From: Mesorhizobium amorphae CCNWGS0123
GTDB taxonomy: Bacteria > Pseudomonadota > Alphaproteobacteria > Rhizobiales > Rhizobiaceae
Direction: 5' to 3'
Length of the DNA stretch: 64,000 nt
Assembly (NCBI RefSeq): GCF_001686985.1
Contig: NZ_CP015318.1
Location: 3,284,001-3,348,000 of the forward strand
Part shown: piece after piece, positions 50,756-59,221 of the stretch
How positions within the stretch are numbered: position 1 is the stretch's first letter
How the letters are laid out: each line of letters opens with the position of its first letter
Made by a program: the position numbers and the translations under genes
The notes under the pieces: model-generated
What the model saw: only the letters and a program-made list of their open reading frames with translations
What the model was told of the DNA's origin: nothing
Database searches by the model: none

Positions 50756-51242
50756 CGCCTTTAACCGGGACTCAATGCTCAGGGGGGCATCGAGTTCTTA
50801 GAACATCGACAAATCCCTCACAACCTCAAAGCGGTTCTCATTACCGCATCTCTTGCGGCTGATCTCGCGCGGCGATCCCCGTGCGCGTCAAAGGCCATCA
50901 TCAAACCGCATTGCGGACAACGGACGCCAAGAGGCTCCCACGGCCTCACGCGCTGCTTGCGCTCGTCGTCAAATCCAAAGGCTGGCTCCGAAGCCCCGAT
51001 CCACCGGAATCCGCTAAGCAAGCTGGGCGCTGCAGGGCCGAACTCCCCGCTGAAATGTGCTTGATGCCGGAAGGATGAACGGGTAACTCCGACGGCCATG
51101 GAGCCCCGGCAGACATTCCCGATGACAGACATGCCGCGAGCCTTCGCCGCGGTCTGTCATGCCATCGCGCAGCGTGTGGGCTTGCCGACCGCTGGACAGC
51201 TGTCTGGCGTCCGGCGTGGCGATTTCGGCCGCGGACTCTGAG
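50756..51242. other. Divergent intergenic region of glycan genes
   Basis: About 490 bp between the divergent glycosyltransferases. It should hold both promoters. A minus-strand frame at 50818-51132 contains LGVRCPQCGLMMAFD, a possible half zinc ribbon, but its N-terminus looks random and I do not call it. An in-frame ATG at 51159 could extend the fucosyltransferase. Confidence 0.4.
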
Positions 51243-52235
51243 ATGCCGGCCGACGCCACAGAGCCGCTGATCCTTTTCTACACGACGCTTTTCGGCAAGC
51301 CCGTCGACATCGCCTCCATCCAGTGCGACCTTCCCGGGCGCTGGACACTGGACAAGCGTCGCATTGCCGAGGCGGCGGCGGTGGTTTTCCACATTCCGGA
51401 CTATCGCGAGATCGGCGATGCCTGGAAATATCCCGGCCAGTACTGGATCGGCTGGACGATGGAGAGCCGGCAGAACTACAAGCGCTTCGCCGACCCGGAC
51501 TACATGCGCCATTTCGACTTCACCATGACGCATGAGCGCCGATCGGATATCTGGACGCCCTATCTTCCTCGCGCATGCTGGTGGGATGAGGTTTTGGCAA
51601 AACCGGTCGCGGCCAAGACCGAAGCGGCTCCGCTCGTGCTTTTCCAATCGGCGCCGCTGAACCATAGCAGGCGCGTCGACCTGGTGAGCGAGCTTGCCCG
51701 CCACATCGGCGTCGATTCCTACGGGCGGCATTTCCGCAACCGGACGATCGAAGGCCCCGATCTCGGGCGGACGACGAAGATCGAGACCGTTTCGCGCTAC
51801 AGGTTCTGCCTGGCGCTGGAGAACTCGAGCGAGACGGACTACGTCACCGAAAAGATCTTCGATGCCTTCGAGGCCGGCACGGTGCCGGTCTATCTGGGTG
51901 CGCCGAATGTCGACGAATACGTGCCGCCGAATTCCTACATCAACGCGGCCGACTTCAGCGATGCGGCCGATCTGGCGGCATATCTGCGCCATCTGGTCGA
52001 AACGCCGGACGCCTTCGAGGCCTATTTCGCCTGGCGCTCGCTGCCGCTGCCCGAGCGCCTTGTCGCGCGCATGGAAGAAGTGGAAGCATCCGGATTCTGC
52101 CGGCTGATGAAGCTCGTGCATCAACAGATGCAGCGCCGCCCCGCCCCACAAGCGGGACGGGCCCGGCTTCCCTTCGGCTTGCGGTCCTATCTCAGGACGC
52201 GGCTGCGCAAATGGAGAAAGAAGGTTTCAGCCTGA
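51243..52235 (+). CDS. Family 10 glycosyltransferase (fucosyltransferase-like)
   Basis: 330 residues. The alpha-1,3-fucosyltransferase signature is present: FCLALENSSETDYVTEKIFD then AGTVPVYLGAPNVDEYVPP, at about 195-235, which binds GDP-fucose. The basic C-terminus RSYLRTRLRKWRKK could be a membrane-contact tail. It may fucosylate LPS, capsule or a signalling glycan. Divergent from the minus-strand glycan block and directly before the lysis genes. Confidence 0.85.
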   Translation: MPADATEPLILFYTTLFGKPVDIASIQCDLPGRWTLDKRRIAEAAAVVFHIPDYREIGDAWKYPGQYWIGWTMESRQNYKRFADPDYMRHFDFTMTHERRSDIWTPYLPRACWWDEVLAKPVAAKTEAAPLVLFQSAPLNHSRRVDLVSELARHIGVDSYGRHFRNRTIEGPDLGRTTKIETVSRYRFCLALENSSETDYVTEKIFDAFEAGTVPVYLGAPNVDEYVPPNSYINAADFSDAADLAAYLRHLVETPDAFEAYFAWRSLPLPERLVARMEEVEASGFCRLMKLVHQQMQRRPAPQAGRARLPFGLRSYLRTRLRKWRKKVSA

Positions 52236-52286
52236 AGGCGGCGAAAGTATCGGCGCAAGGGTTCCGCCTTGCCGGTGACTTGTCCG

Positions 52287-52523
52287 CTAGAGCGCGTCGC
52301 GGCTGAAGGGATTGAGGCGGCGCGCTTCAAGCGGCTGCCTGCGGGCCGTGTCGCCGGTGCCCGTGCATTCCGAGCAGTGGACAGTCGTACCGGGGCATAT
52401 GTGGCGATGCGTGCCTGCGGGACAGCAATGTCCGTTCGAGGCGCGCCATCGCGGACACTCGAAAATCCTGCCGGTGCCGCCACAGCCTTGGCACTCGCCC
52501 GCTTCGGAAAACAACAAACTCAT
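52287..52523 (-). CDS. Small DnaJ-type zinc-finger protein
   Basis: 78 residues from ATG 52523, with CQGCGGTGRIFEC and later HCSECTGTG, two CxxCxGxG-like modules as in the DnaJ zinc domain, plus HCCPAGTHRHICPG between. No J-domain. Likely a small zinc-binding protein of unknown role. Weak ribosome binding site. Antisense frames here are also open, so moderate confidence only. Confidence 0.45.
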   Translation of the reverse strand: MSLLFSEAGECQGCGGTGRIFECPRWRASNGHCCPAGTHRHICPGTTVHCSECTGTGDTARRQPLEARRLNPFSRDAL

Positions 52524-52770
52524 CTCGCCCAAACCCGGCGCTGTCTCCCAAGCGCCAATCCCCAAGCCGATAGTGCGACGAGCCCCACTCGCCGTTCGTC
52601 AAGCTTAGGCAAGGGTAATTAAGGTTTCTCTAAAACACCAATTCTTTTCCGAGGCCCCGGCCGGAAATCCACTGCCTGGCGCGGCGCGGCGTATCGAACA
52701 GCGCGTTTGCCGACAATTTTCGGCCACCACTGCGCGACCATTTCTTCCCCCACAACCTCAAGAGGTTTCC

Positions 52771-53454
52771 ATGGACCGCAACTTTGCGCGGGCGCTTGCG
52801 CTCGTCTTGAAATCCGAAGGCGGCTGGTCGGACAATCCGGCCGATCCGGGTGGCGCCACCATGAAGGGCGTCACGCTTGCCAATTTCCGCCGCTATGTGA
52901 AAGCGGATGCCACCAGGGCCGACCTCAGGAAGATCAGCGATGAACAGGTCGGCACCGTCTATCGACGCTTCTACTGGGATGCCGTTGCCGGTGCCGAGCT
53001 TCCGGGTGGCCTCGACTACGCGGTGTTCGACTTTGCCGTGAACAGCGGGCCGGGCAGGGCGGCGAAATACCTGCAGGCGATCGTCGGAGCCAACCAGGAC
53101 GGCAGAATCGGTCCGGCGACGCTGAGCGCCGTGAAGGCGAGACCCGCCGGCGCTGTCATCGACGCGCTCTGCGATGCCCGGCTGGCCTTCCTGAAGCGGC
53201 TGCCGACCTGGCCGACCTTCGGCAGGGGCTGGAGCGAGCGGGTCGGCTCGGTTCGCACGCAGGCGCTGTTGCTTTCGGCGGCCGCGCCGCCTCCAGATGA
53301 TCCGTCTCTTGCACCCCGGCGGGCCCAGTCATCGGACGCTTCGCCGGCGCCTGCTGCTGCTCCGGCCGTTCCGGGCGCGGCTGTCGGGCGCAATGCGTTC
53401 TGGCGCCTGGTTTCGGCGATTTTCAAATTCATCCTTGGAGGCAAGCCAGCATGA
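52771..53454 (+). CDS. Endolysin, glycoside hydrolase family 108
   Basis: 227 residues. The GH108 catalytic motif is SEGGWSDNPADPGGATMKG with the acid Glu16; then RRFYWDAVAGAELPGGLDYA and a peptidoglycan-binding-like GANQDGRIGPATLSAV. It cleaves the peptidoglycan glycan strand. The last 25 residues (NAFWRLVSAIFKFILGG) form a hydrophobic, possibly membrane-tethering helix. GAGG precedes ATG 52771. First gene of the lysis cluster. Confidence 0.9.
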   Translation: MDRNFARALALVLKSEGGWSDNPADPGGATMKGVTLANFRRYVKADATRADLRKISDEQVGTVYRRFYWDAVAGAELPGGLDYAVFDFAVNSGPGRAAKYLQAIVGANQDGRIGPATLSAVKARPAGAVIDALCDARLAFLKRLPTWPTFGRGWSERVGSVRTQALLLSAAAPPPDDPSLAPRRAQSSDASPAPAAAPAVPGAAVGRNAFWRLVSAIFKFILGGKPA

Positions 53455-53654
53455 TTGCCGTCATCATCCGCATTGCGCTGCGCTACGGCGCCGGCATCCT
53501 CGTCGCACGCGGCCTGATTGGCGCCGGCGATGCCGCCGTCCTGTCCGCCGATCCCGAGATCCAGATGGCGCTCGAGACCGGCGTCGGCCTGGCGCTCAGC
53601 GCCGCCACCGAAGCCTGGTACGTGCTGGCGCGAAAATTCCACTGGTTGAAGTGA
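53451..53654 (+). CDS. Small phage membrane protein, lysis cluster
   Basis: 67 residues, MIAVIIRIALRYGAGILVAR and LETGVGLALSAATEAWYVLA forming two hydrophobic helices. ATGA overlap with the endolysin. A holin-like or accessory lysis protein by position and topology; no specific family. Confidence 0.65.
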   Translation: MIAVIIRIALRYGAGILVARGLIGAGDAAVLSADPEIQMALETGVGLALSAATEAWYVLARKFHWLK

Positions 53655-53665
53655 GGAGACGCGAA

Positions 53666-53764
53666 ATGGTCGAGATCTTCACCGAGCTCATCCGCCAGGC
53701 GTTGCCCTGGGCTATCGGCGCGTTGCTCGTCGCCGGCGCGATCGTCGTGTGGTGGCTGTCATGA
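53666..53764 (+). CDS. 32-residue single-span membrane peptide
   Basis: MVEIFTELIRQALPWAIGAL followed by LVAGAIVVWWLS: one transmembrane helix. Begins 12 bp after the previous stop and ends overlapping the next start (ATGA). Tight packing in the lysis cluster argues that it is real, perhaps a mini-holin. Confidence 0.55.
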   Translation: MVEIFTELIRQALPWAIGALLVAGAIVVWWLS

Positions 53765-54000
53765 CGGCATTGCTCTCCTTCTTCCTCGGCAACCCGACGA
53801 TATCCGCTCTGCTGGCGTCGGTGGTTGCCGCACTTGGCTGGGGTCTCCACCAGCGGCTGGCCGGCGCCAGTGCGGAGCGCGCCAGGCAGGCGGCCAAGGA
53901 GGCTGCGGCGCGCGACATCGCCGACCATGTCGACAACGATATCGGCGCGCTAAGCGCCGACACAGTCCGAAAGGAGCTGAAATCATGGGCAAGGGACTGA
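53761..54000 (+). CDS. Rz-like inner-membrane spanin candidate
   Basis: 79 residues: an N-terminal transmembrane helix (MTALLSFFLGNPTISALLAS) followed by a charged helical periplasmic part (ASAERARQAAKEAAARDIAD). Its 3' end overlaps the start of a small lipoprotein gene in another frame, the Rz/Rz1 arrangement. The pair would fuse inner and outer membranes at lysis. Confidence 0.65.
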   Translation: MTALLSFFLGNPTISALLASVVAALGWGLHQRLAGASAERARQAAKEAAARDIADHVDNDIGALSADTVRKELKSWARD

Positions 54001-54188
54001 TCCTCGCACTACTGGTGCTTGTCGCGTTTGTCGTCGCCGGCTGCACGTCCGCCTTGGGCGGCTTCTGCGCAGTCTCTTCGCCGCTGCGCCTGTCGGCCAA
54101 GGCCGTCGACGCGTTGTCCGGCCAGGAGGCGAGGGCGTTGCTTTCGCACAATCGCAAGGGCCAAAAGCTCTGCGGCTGGAGGCCGTGA
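53985..54188 (+). CDS. Rz1-like spanin lipoprotein candidate
   Basis: 67 residues with a lipoprotein signal, GKGLILALLVLVAFVVAGC, lipobox VAGC. The mature part is short. It overlaps the Rz-like gene by 16 bases and the next gene by one (TGATG). Outer-membrane spanin role inferred from topology and place. Confidence 0.65.
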   Translation: MGKGLILALLVLVAFVVAGCTSALGGFCAVSSPLRLSAKAVDALSGQEARALLSHNRKGQKLCGWRP

Positions 54189-54514
54189 TGCACGATCTGT
54201 TCGATCTCCTCGGCATCAAGGGGCCGGTGGTGGCCGCCGGCCTTGCCGGCGGCGTGCTCAGGGCGCTGTCGCGCCATCGCTACAAGCTGCGCGAGATGGT
54301 CGCCTCGCCGATCTGCGGCGCGCTGGCGGCAGCCTATCTCACGCTGCCGGTCGTATCGTATTTCAAGGCAACCGGCCTGCCGATCCCCGATCCGGCCGAC
54401 GACACCACCACGCTCGCCGCCGCCTTCCTCGTCGGCGTCTCGGCGATGTGGATCTCCGACATCCTCTTCGAGGTCATCGTGCGAAGGTTCAAGGCGGCGG
54501 CCAGGGAGGAGTGA
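54188..54514 (+). CDS. Holin-like phage membrane protein
   Basis: 108 residues with two to three hydrophobic helices (GPVVAAGLAGGVLRALSRHR; SPICGALAAAYLTLPVVSYF; TLAAAFLVGVSAMWISDILF) and a basic C-terminal tail. Resembles holins or holin-like proteins of alphaproteobacterial phages. Last gene of the lysis cluster and, I think, of the phage region. Confidence 0.65.
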   Translation: MHDLFDLLGIKGPVVAAGLAGGVLRALSRHRYKLREMVASPICGALAAAYLTLPVVSYFKATGLPIPDPADDTTTLAAAFLVGVSAMWISDILFEVIVRRFKAAAREE

Positions 54515-54572
54515 CACGCGCGTCGATGGCACCCGGACATTCGCGACTGGACGAAAGCCGCGACAATGCCCA

Positions 54573-54592
54573 CCTTAGGGGAAATCCTAAGG
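54573..54592 (+). promoter_or_regulatory. Hairpin covering the msrA ribosome binding site
   Basis: CCTTAGG (54573-54579) and CCTAAGG (54586-54592) form a perfect 7-bp stem with a 6-nt loop. The 3' arm contains the AAGG of the AAGGAGA Shine-Dalgarno for ATG 54602, so folding would hide it. Confidence 0.5.
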
Positions 54593-54601
54593 AGACATGC
54601 T

Positions 54602-55120
54602 ATGGCGACTTCCACCGAACGCGCAGTCCTTGCCGGCGGCTGCTTCTGGGGCATGCAGGACCTGATAAGGCGCTATCCCGGCGTGATCTCGACCCGCGTC
54701 GGCTACAGCGGCGGCGACGTGCCCAACGCCACTTACCGCAACCACGGCACCCATGCCGAAGCGATCGAGATCATTTTCGATCCCGCCCGGATCGACTTCC
54801 GGACCCTGCTCGAATTCTTCTTCCAGATCCATGATCCGACAACCAGGAACCGCCAAGGCAATGATGTCGGCATGAGCTACCGTTCGGCGATCTTCTACAC
54901 CAGTCACGAACAGCGGCGCATTGCCGAAGACACCATCGCCGACGTCGATGCCTCGGGGCTGTGGCCGGGCAAGGTCGCCACCGAAGTCGCGCCTGTGGGT
55001 GACTTCTGGGAGGCCGAGCCAGAGCATCAGGACTATCTGGAGAAATATCCCAACGGCTATACCTGCCATTTCGTCAGACCGGGCTGGAAGCTTCCGGTTC
55101 GCGAAAAGGCTGCTTCATAG
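54602..55120 (+). CDS. msrA: Peptide-methionine (S)-S-oxide reductase
   Basis: 172 residues with the catalytic [17 protein letters not shown] (Cys14), [20 protein letters not shown], and the typical [13 protein letters not shown] near 100-112. The enzyme reduces methionine-S-sulfoxide in proteins, repairing oxidative damage with thioredoxin. ATG 54602 follows AAGGAGA. It lies just outside the phage lysis cluster; whether it is chromosomal or cargo cannot be told. Confidence 0.93.
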   Translation: MATSTERAVLAGGCFWGMQDLIRRYPGVISTRVGYSGGDVPNATYRNHGTHAEAIEIIFDPARIDFRTLLEFFFQIHDPTTRNRQGNDVGMSYRSAIFYTSHEQRRIAEDTIADVDASGLWPGKVATEVAPVGDFWEAEPEHQDYLEKYPNGYTCHFVRPGWKLPVREKAAS

Positions 55121-55316
55121 GCCCGATCGGCGCGCGGCGAATTTCCCTGCCATCGCCGGAACATTAGACGACGCTAAGAGTTCTTTTTCCGGCAGCGCGC
55201 AACGGGTATGCTGCCTGATCGGGACCGGCATCCCGGTCGGCCCGCGTCTTCTGCGAGAGGCGCGGGCTTGCTTGTGTCGACGATCAGATTCCGACCGCCG
55301 ATACCACCAGGATCCC

Positions 55317-55349
55317 GCCCGTCGTGCTGAAAGGCACGGCGGGCTTTTT
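55317..55349 (+). terminator. Terminator downstream of msrA
   Basis: GCCCGTCGTGC (55317-55327) and GCACGGCGGGC (55334-55344) pair with one wobble, followed by T5. A further GC-rich hairpin lies near 55240-55270 (GCCCGCG/CGCGGGC). The 295-bp gap 55121-55415 holds no gene. Confidence 0.7.
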
Positions 55350-55415
55350 GCGTTTCAGGGGTTCGGCAACGCTCCGCGTCCGCACCGGACTGCTCGCCCG
55401 GATACTCGGTCGGCC

Positions 55416-55610
55416 TCAGCCTTTGGCTCGGCGGCTTTCGGTCTCGTGGCTGCCGATCCAGTGCGCGCGGATGCGGTCGCTGGTTTCAAGGTAAGCCATG
55501 TCGATCAGATAGGTCAGCAGCTTCTCGCCATCGGCCTCGGCCTTCTGGCGCAATTCCCGCAATATTCCCTGCGCGAACTGCAGGTTTTCCATTTTGCTAG
55601 GCTGGTCCAT
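55416..55610 (-). CDS. Small conserved hypothetical protein
   Basis: 64 residues from ATG 55610 with GGGGG upstream. Helical: MENLQFAQGILRELRQKAEA then KLLTYLIDMAYLETSDRIRA. A pattern I know from rhizobial small proteins; function unknown. Upstream ATG extension to 55679 is less likely. Confidence 0.65.
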   Translation of the reverse strand: MDQPSKMENLQFAQGILRELRQKAEADGEKLLTYLIDMAYLETSDRIRAHWIGSHETESRRAKG

Positions 55611-55777
55611 CGGTGCCCCCAAAGTCTGCAAATGAATTCTGTCTGACTGTGCTTGCATGAAGATTGTAGTGGAACTCACGGCGAAGCTGTACTCGGTTGC
55701 AACAGCGGCTGATCAGCGAAGCTGTTGGACATTTTTCGGAAATGTCGATATTTTGCGCGACCAATCGGACCGCGACC

Positions 55778-56047
55778 ATGCACGAAGACGAGGGCAGCAC
55801 TCCCGACAAGTTGCAGGCCATGCTGGATGTGATCGCCAGAAGCGGTAACTCGACTCAGAGTGCGCGGGCCGATGTCGGCAAGCTGAAGGCGGATGCCGCT
55901 ACGGCAGCCGCGGTGTTGGTCGAATTTTACGGCGACAGGGCCCTGGAACGTGCCAGGCTGCTGGAGAGCCGCTCGCCCCAGTCCCATTTCGCTCGCATGG
56001 TGACCGCCGAAGTCAGCAGGCACGGCAAGGTCCCGCCCAGAAGCTAG
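55778..56047 (+). CDS. Hypothetical protein
   Basis: 89 residues from ATG 55778; ATG 55742 is an alternative. Helical, with DKLQAMLDVIARSGNSTQSA and AAVLVEFYGDRALERARLL. No family recognised. Divergent from the small gene at 55416 and convergent with the PAS gene. Confidence 0.55.
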   Translation: MHEDEGSTPDKLQAMLDVIARSGNSTQSARADVGKLKADAATAAAVLVEFYGDRALERARLLESRSPQSHFARMVTAEVSRHGKVPPRS

Positions 56048-56058
56048 CAAGGTTTGCG

Positions 56059-56607
56059 CTAGGACGATTTGCGCCTCCTTGATCCGCCGCCGCCAAGGCG
56101 TTGCTGCACTTCGTCCTGGGCATTGTCCAGAAGATAGCCGAGCAGATCCTGCCCGATAGATTGCGAAATTTCCTTGGCCTGCTCGATAAGGCTGTGGATC
56201 TCGCACAGCGAGGCCTCCTCGCTATCGGCTTCCCGCGTGAGGTCGACGAACCAGCCGGGATACAGAGCCGCTTCCCCGAGATTGTCGACATAGCACTGGC
56301 CAACGGACAGGATCTTGCGAAGCCCCATCTTTTCCGAGCGCACCATGTAGACCTCGCGGAAGCTCGATCTCCGCTCCACCGCCCTGCGGATCGCCGTATG
56401 GACCCTCAGGCGATCCTTGGCCTCGATGCTTTGCATGCATCTTTCGAGCGATGCGCCGTGGGAAAATTCTTCAAGCGTCAGCCCGAAATAGTCGGAAAGA
56501 TTGGCGTCACCGTAGACCCGGTCACGCTTGATATCCCAGGTCCAGAACCCATCGATCGGTGGATATCGCCGATGAACTCCGCGACCACGTTCAAGTGCCG
56601 ACTCCAT
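56059..56607 (-). CDS. PAS-domain protein
   Basis: 182 residues from ATG 56607. A PAS fold spans about 10-130: DGFWTWDIKRDRVYGDANLS, YFGLTLEEFSHGASLERCMQ and a PAC-like segment ending ALYPGWFVDLTREAD. The C-terminal helix has no output domain such as a kinase or GGDEF, so it is probably a stand-alone sensor or adaptor. The frame is open to 56781, but that part is AT-rich and lacks a good start. Confidence 0.7.
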   Translation of the reverse strand: MESALERGRGVHRRYPPIDGFWTWDIKRDRVYGDANLSDYFGLTLEEFSHGASLERCMQSIEAKDRLRVHTAIRRAVERRSSFREVYMVRSEKMGLRKILSVGQCYVDNLGEAALYPGWFVDLTREADSEEASLCEIHSLIEQAKEISQSIGQDLLGYLLDNAQDEVQQRLGGGGSRRRKSS

Positions 56608-56781
56608 GAAAACCGCCCCGTTCGGTTTCAAGATTCGCAACACTATGTAGCAAAAGCCTAAAGAAACAAAGGTGGCCTTTTGTACAAGCCCAGCAAGACT
56701 CTCCACGCCAACTCGACCACGTACTTGAGTAGGATAGTTGACATATCCAGGAGATATGAACCCGGGGGAATTTTCTTTCAT

Positions 56782-57095
56782 TAAAAGAATATATGATCTG
56801 GTAGCGCAACCACAACTTGGTAATTCACCAGATAACCAAACCGCTTGAGTCGCAAAATAATACTAAAAGTTGTACGAATCGCCGGTCAAGAATAGGTTTA
56901 GGCATTCTTAAAGTTTTGCGAGGCCGACGCGGCAATGCTGGAAGTGTTGCCTGAGCCGCGCCGGCCAAAGCGGGTTCCAAAGGTCCACCGCAAGATGATT
57001 CTTAGCTGACCATCACCACCTCGGCAAAGCGACCGCCGGTTGCAAAATGCGGCATCGGCCTGCCGTGCTGGGTTAGAGGGGGCCGCTGCTGCATG
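56782..57095. other. Intergenic stretch, AT-rich on the left
   Basis: About 310 bp without a convincing gene. ATCTGGT (56796-56802) and ACCAGAT (56827-56833) form an inverted repeat that could be an operator or weak hairpin upstream of the PAS gene. Confidence 0.4.
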
Positions 57096-57569
57096 CTAGG
57101 CCGACTTGAGCAACTGGCGGATGCCGGCTGACAGCGGCTCGCCGGCGTCCGGCCTGCCTGTCGGGCCGTCAACGCCGCTCTCGTCGTCGAAGCGGTCATG
57201 CTCGAACTGCGGGGCCTCGGGCAGGGGCTGCAACCAGTGCTCGCGCCGGCTGATCCAGAGTTCGTAGCCCGGCTGCAGTTCGGTCGGCGCCACGTCGAGA
57301 CTGCCGATCATCACTTCGACCTCGTCCTCGCCGACCGAGGTGACGCGCCCGCCGCAAGTCGGACAAAAGCTCCTGCCGCCGTAGGTGCTGACGATCCCGG
57401 CCGTCTCGAACGCTTCGAGCGGCCACACAGCGAAAGCCGAATAGGCCGATCCGCTGGTCTTGCGGCAATCCTTGCAATGGCAAAGCCCGACGCGAAGCGG
57501 TTCGCCGATCACCGAGAACTGGACACCGCCGCACAGGCAGCTGCCGCTTCGCCTGAAATCGCTGGACAT
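57096..57569 (-). CDS. GFA/CENP-V-family zinc protein
   Basis: 157 residues from ATG 57569. The zinc-binding pattern is GSCLCGGVQFSV (Cys11, Cys13), LCHCKDCRKTSGSAYSAF, and SFCPTCGGRV near 70. Family members include glutathione-dependent formaldehyde-activating enzyme, but most have unknown substrates. The C-terminal tail beyond about 130 is family-variable. Between this gene and the transporter (57570-57968) I see only short weak frames. Confidence 0.85.
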   Translation of the reverse strand: MSSDFRRSGSCLCGGVQFSVIGEPLRVGLCHCKDCRKTSGSAYSAFAVWPLEAFETAGIVSTYGGRSFCPTCGGRVTSVGEDEVEVMIGSLDVAPTELQPGYELWISRREHWLQPLPEAPQFEHDRFDDESGVDGPTGRPDAGEPLSAGIRQLLKSA

Positions 57570-57968
57570 GGCTGTTCCTCCTGCCGGCGCCCTCCTCAAG
57601 CCTGCTGCGACATCGCGCCGGAATGTCTGCCCGAATCAATTCGCACGAGGCGTAACGGTTCCACGCCTACATGCGGGCAGGGGGCGAGCGCGCATCAATT
57701 CGGGAAATCGAAAACCGGCTCCTGGCGGCGATAGAGGCGGCACTGCCGTCGCGTGCCGGCACGGCGGCGCCGGGTCGGCACCTTCGGCCAGTCGCATTCG
57801 TTGCCGAACTGGCGCGCGTGGTCCGGCACTGGCGCGTCAAAGTTTCAAGGGCGCAAAGCGCGCCCGGCGCTTTCGCTTTGCCGGATGCTTGCTAAAGATG
57901 AAGCGAAATGTCTGCCGGGCCGAGTCTGTCGAGGCAGGGACTGACGAGCTTGGACGGAACTTCTGCCA

Positions 57969-59189
57969 ATGACATTGACGGGCGTGGCCGCACTTCTGAT
58001 CCTGGTCCTGACCTATGCCGGCGTCGCCGTCGGCCGCATCCCCGGACTGCGCCTCGACCGGGCAGGGATCGCGCTGCTCGGCGGCGCGGCGATGATCGCC
58101 GTCGGCGCGCTCAGCATGGAGGACGCCTATCGCGCCATCAATTTCGACACCATCACATTGTTGCTCGGCATGATGATCGTAGTGGCGCATCTGAAGGTCT
58201 CGGGTGCCTTTCGCGCTCTCGGCGGCTTCGCCATCGAGCACGCGCACGCGCCGTTCATGCTCCTGGTGATCTTGACGCTTCTGACCGGTGTGCTCTCGGC
58301 GTTCCTGGTCAATGACGCGATCTGCCTGGTGATGGCGCCGATCGTCGTCCACGTCACCCGCGTCATCAACCGCAATCCGATCCCCTATTTGATCGCCACC
58401 GCCACGGCCTCCAACTGCGGCAGCGTCGCCACCATCACCGGCAATCCACAGAACATGGTCATCGGTGCGCTGTCGGGCATTTCCTACCCGGCCTTTTCGG
58501 CCGCACTGGCGCCGGTTGCGTTGTTCGGCCTTGTCGTCGTCATCGTCATCGTGCGCATGGTCTACCGGGCCGAATTCGCGCGCACGGCCGAGCTAACACC
58601 CGAAGTCTATCGTGGCCGCATGCTGCCGGGGCAGGTGCTGAAGGCCGTGGTCGTCTGCATCGGCCTGGCGATCGCCTTCTTCGCCGGCGTGCCCGTCGCC
58701 AAAGCGGCGCTGATCGGCGGCGCCATCCTGCTGCTCACCCGCGCCATCAAGCCTGCCCGCATCTACCGTGAGATCGACGGGCCGCTGCTGTTCATGTTCG
58801 CCGGCCTGTTCATCGTCGTTGCCGGTGCCGAAAAGACGCTGCTGACATCAGACATGATCGCCTCGGCAAAGGACCTCGGCCTGGATCACGTCTGGCGGCT
58901 CTCCGGCTTCACCGCGGTGTTGTCCAACATCATGAGCAATGTGCCGGCCGTGCTGGCGCTGCGGCCGTTCATCCCGGGCTTGGAAAACCCCGAGCGCGCC
59001 TGGCTGGTCGTGGCCATGAGCTCGACGCTGGCCGGCAATTTCACGCTGCTTGGCTCGGTCGCCAATCTGATCGTCGCCGAGCAGGCGCGGCGCGCCGGCA
59101 CGCCTTTGTCTTTCGGGGCGTTCTTCAAGGTCGGCCTGCCGCTGACGCTGGTCACCCTTCTCGCCGGCACGGCCTGGCTGGCGCTTTAG
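57969..59189 (+). CDS. ArsB/CitMHS-type anion transporter
   Basis: 406 residues with about 10-12 membrane helices. Characteristic loops are AFLVNDAICLVMAPIVVHVT and ATASNCGSVATITGNPQNMV in the first half, and AVLSNIMSNVPAVLALRPFI plus SSTLAGNFTLLGSVANLIVA in the second, the inverted-repeat layout of the ion transporter superfamily. Could move arsenite, citrate or another anion. No arsenic genes nearby, so the substrate is open. Confidence 0.85.
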   Translation: MTLTGVAALLILVLTYAGVAVGRIPGLRLDRAGIALLGGAAMIAVGALSMEDAYRAINFDTITLLLGMMIVVAHLKVSGAFRALGGFAIEHAHAPFMLLVILTLLTGVLSAFLVNDAICLVMAPIVVHVTRVINRNPIPYLIATATASNCGSVATITGNPQNMVIGALSGISYPAFSAALAPVALFGLVVVIVIVRMVYRAEFARTAELTPEVYRGRMLPGQVLKAVVVCIGLAIAFFAGVPVAKAALIGGAILLLTRAIKPARIYREIDGPLLFMFAGLFIVVAGAEKTLLTSDMIASAKDLGLDHVWRLSGFTAVLSNIMSNVPAVLALRPFIPGLENPERAWLVVAMSSTLAGNFTLLGSVANLIVAEQARRAGTPLSFGAFFKVGLPLTLVTLLAGTAWLAL

Positions 59190-59221
59190 GCAAGGGGCGT
59201 CAAGCGCCCGAGCCTGCGCGA

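Noticed and set aside
12584..54514. Gene transfer agent rather than prophage
   Set aside because: The order and families (T7-like portal, tail tubular A/B, internal virion proteins, GH108 lysin) are podovirus-like and unlike the siphovirus-type RcGTA cluster of alphaproteobacteria.
57002..57199. Minus-strand frame ending FATGGRFAEVVMVS
   Set aside because: The end looks protein-like but the frame overlaps the GFA gene and has no plausible start; at most a remnant.
57671..57895. 74-residue plus-strand frame before the anion transporter
   Set aside because: Arginine/alanine-rich with no motif and no clear ribosome binding site; looks like a GC-driven open frame.
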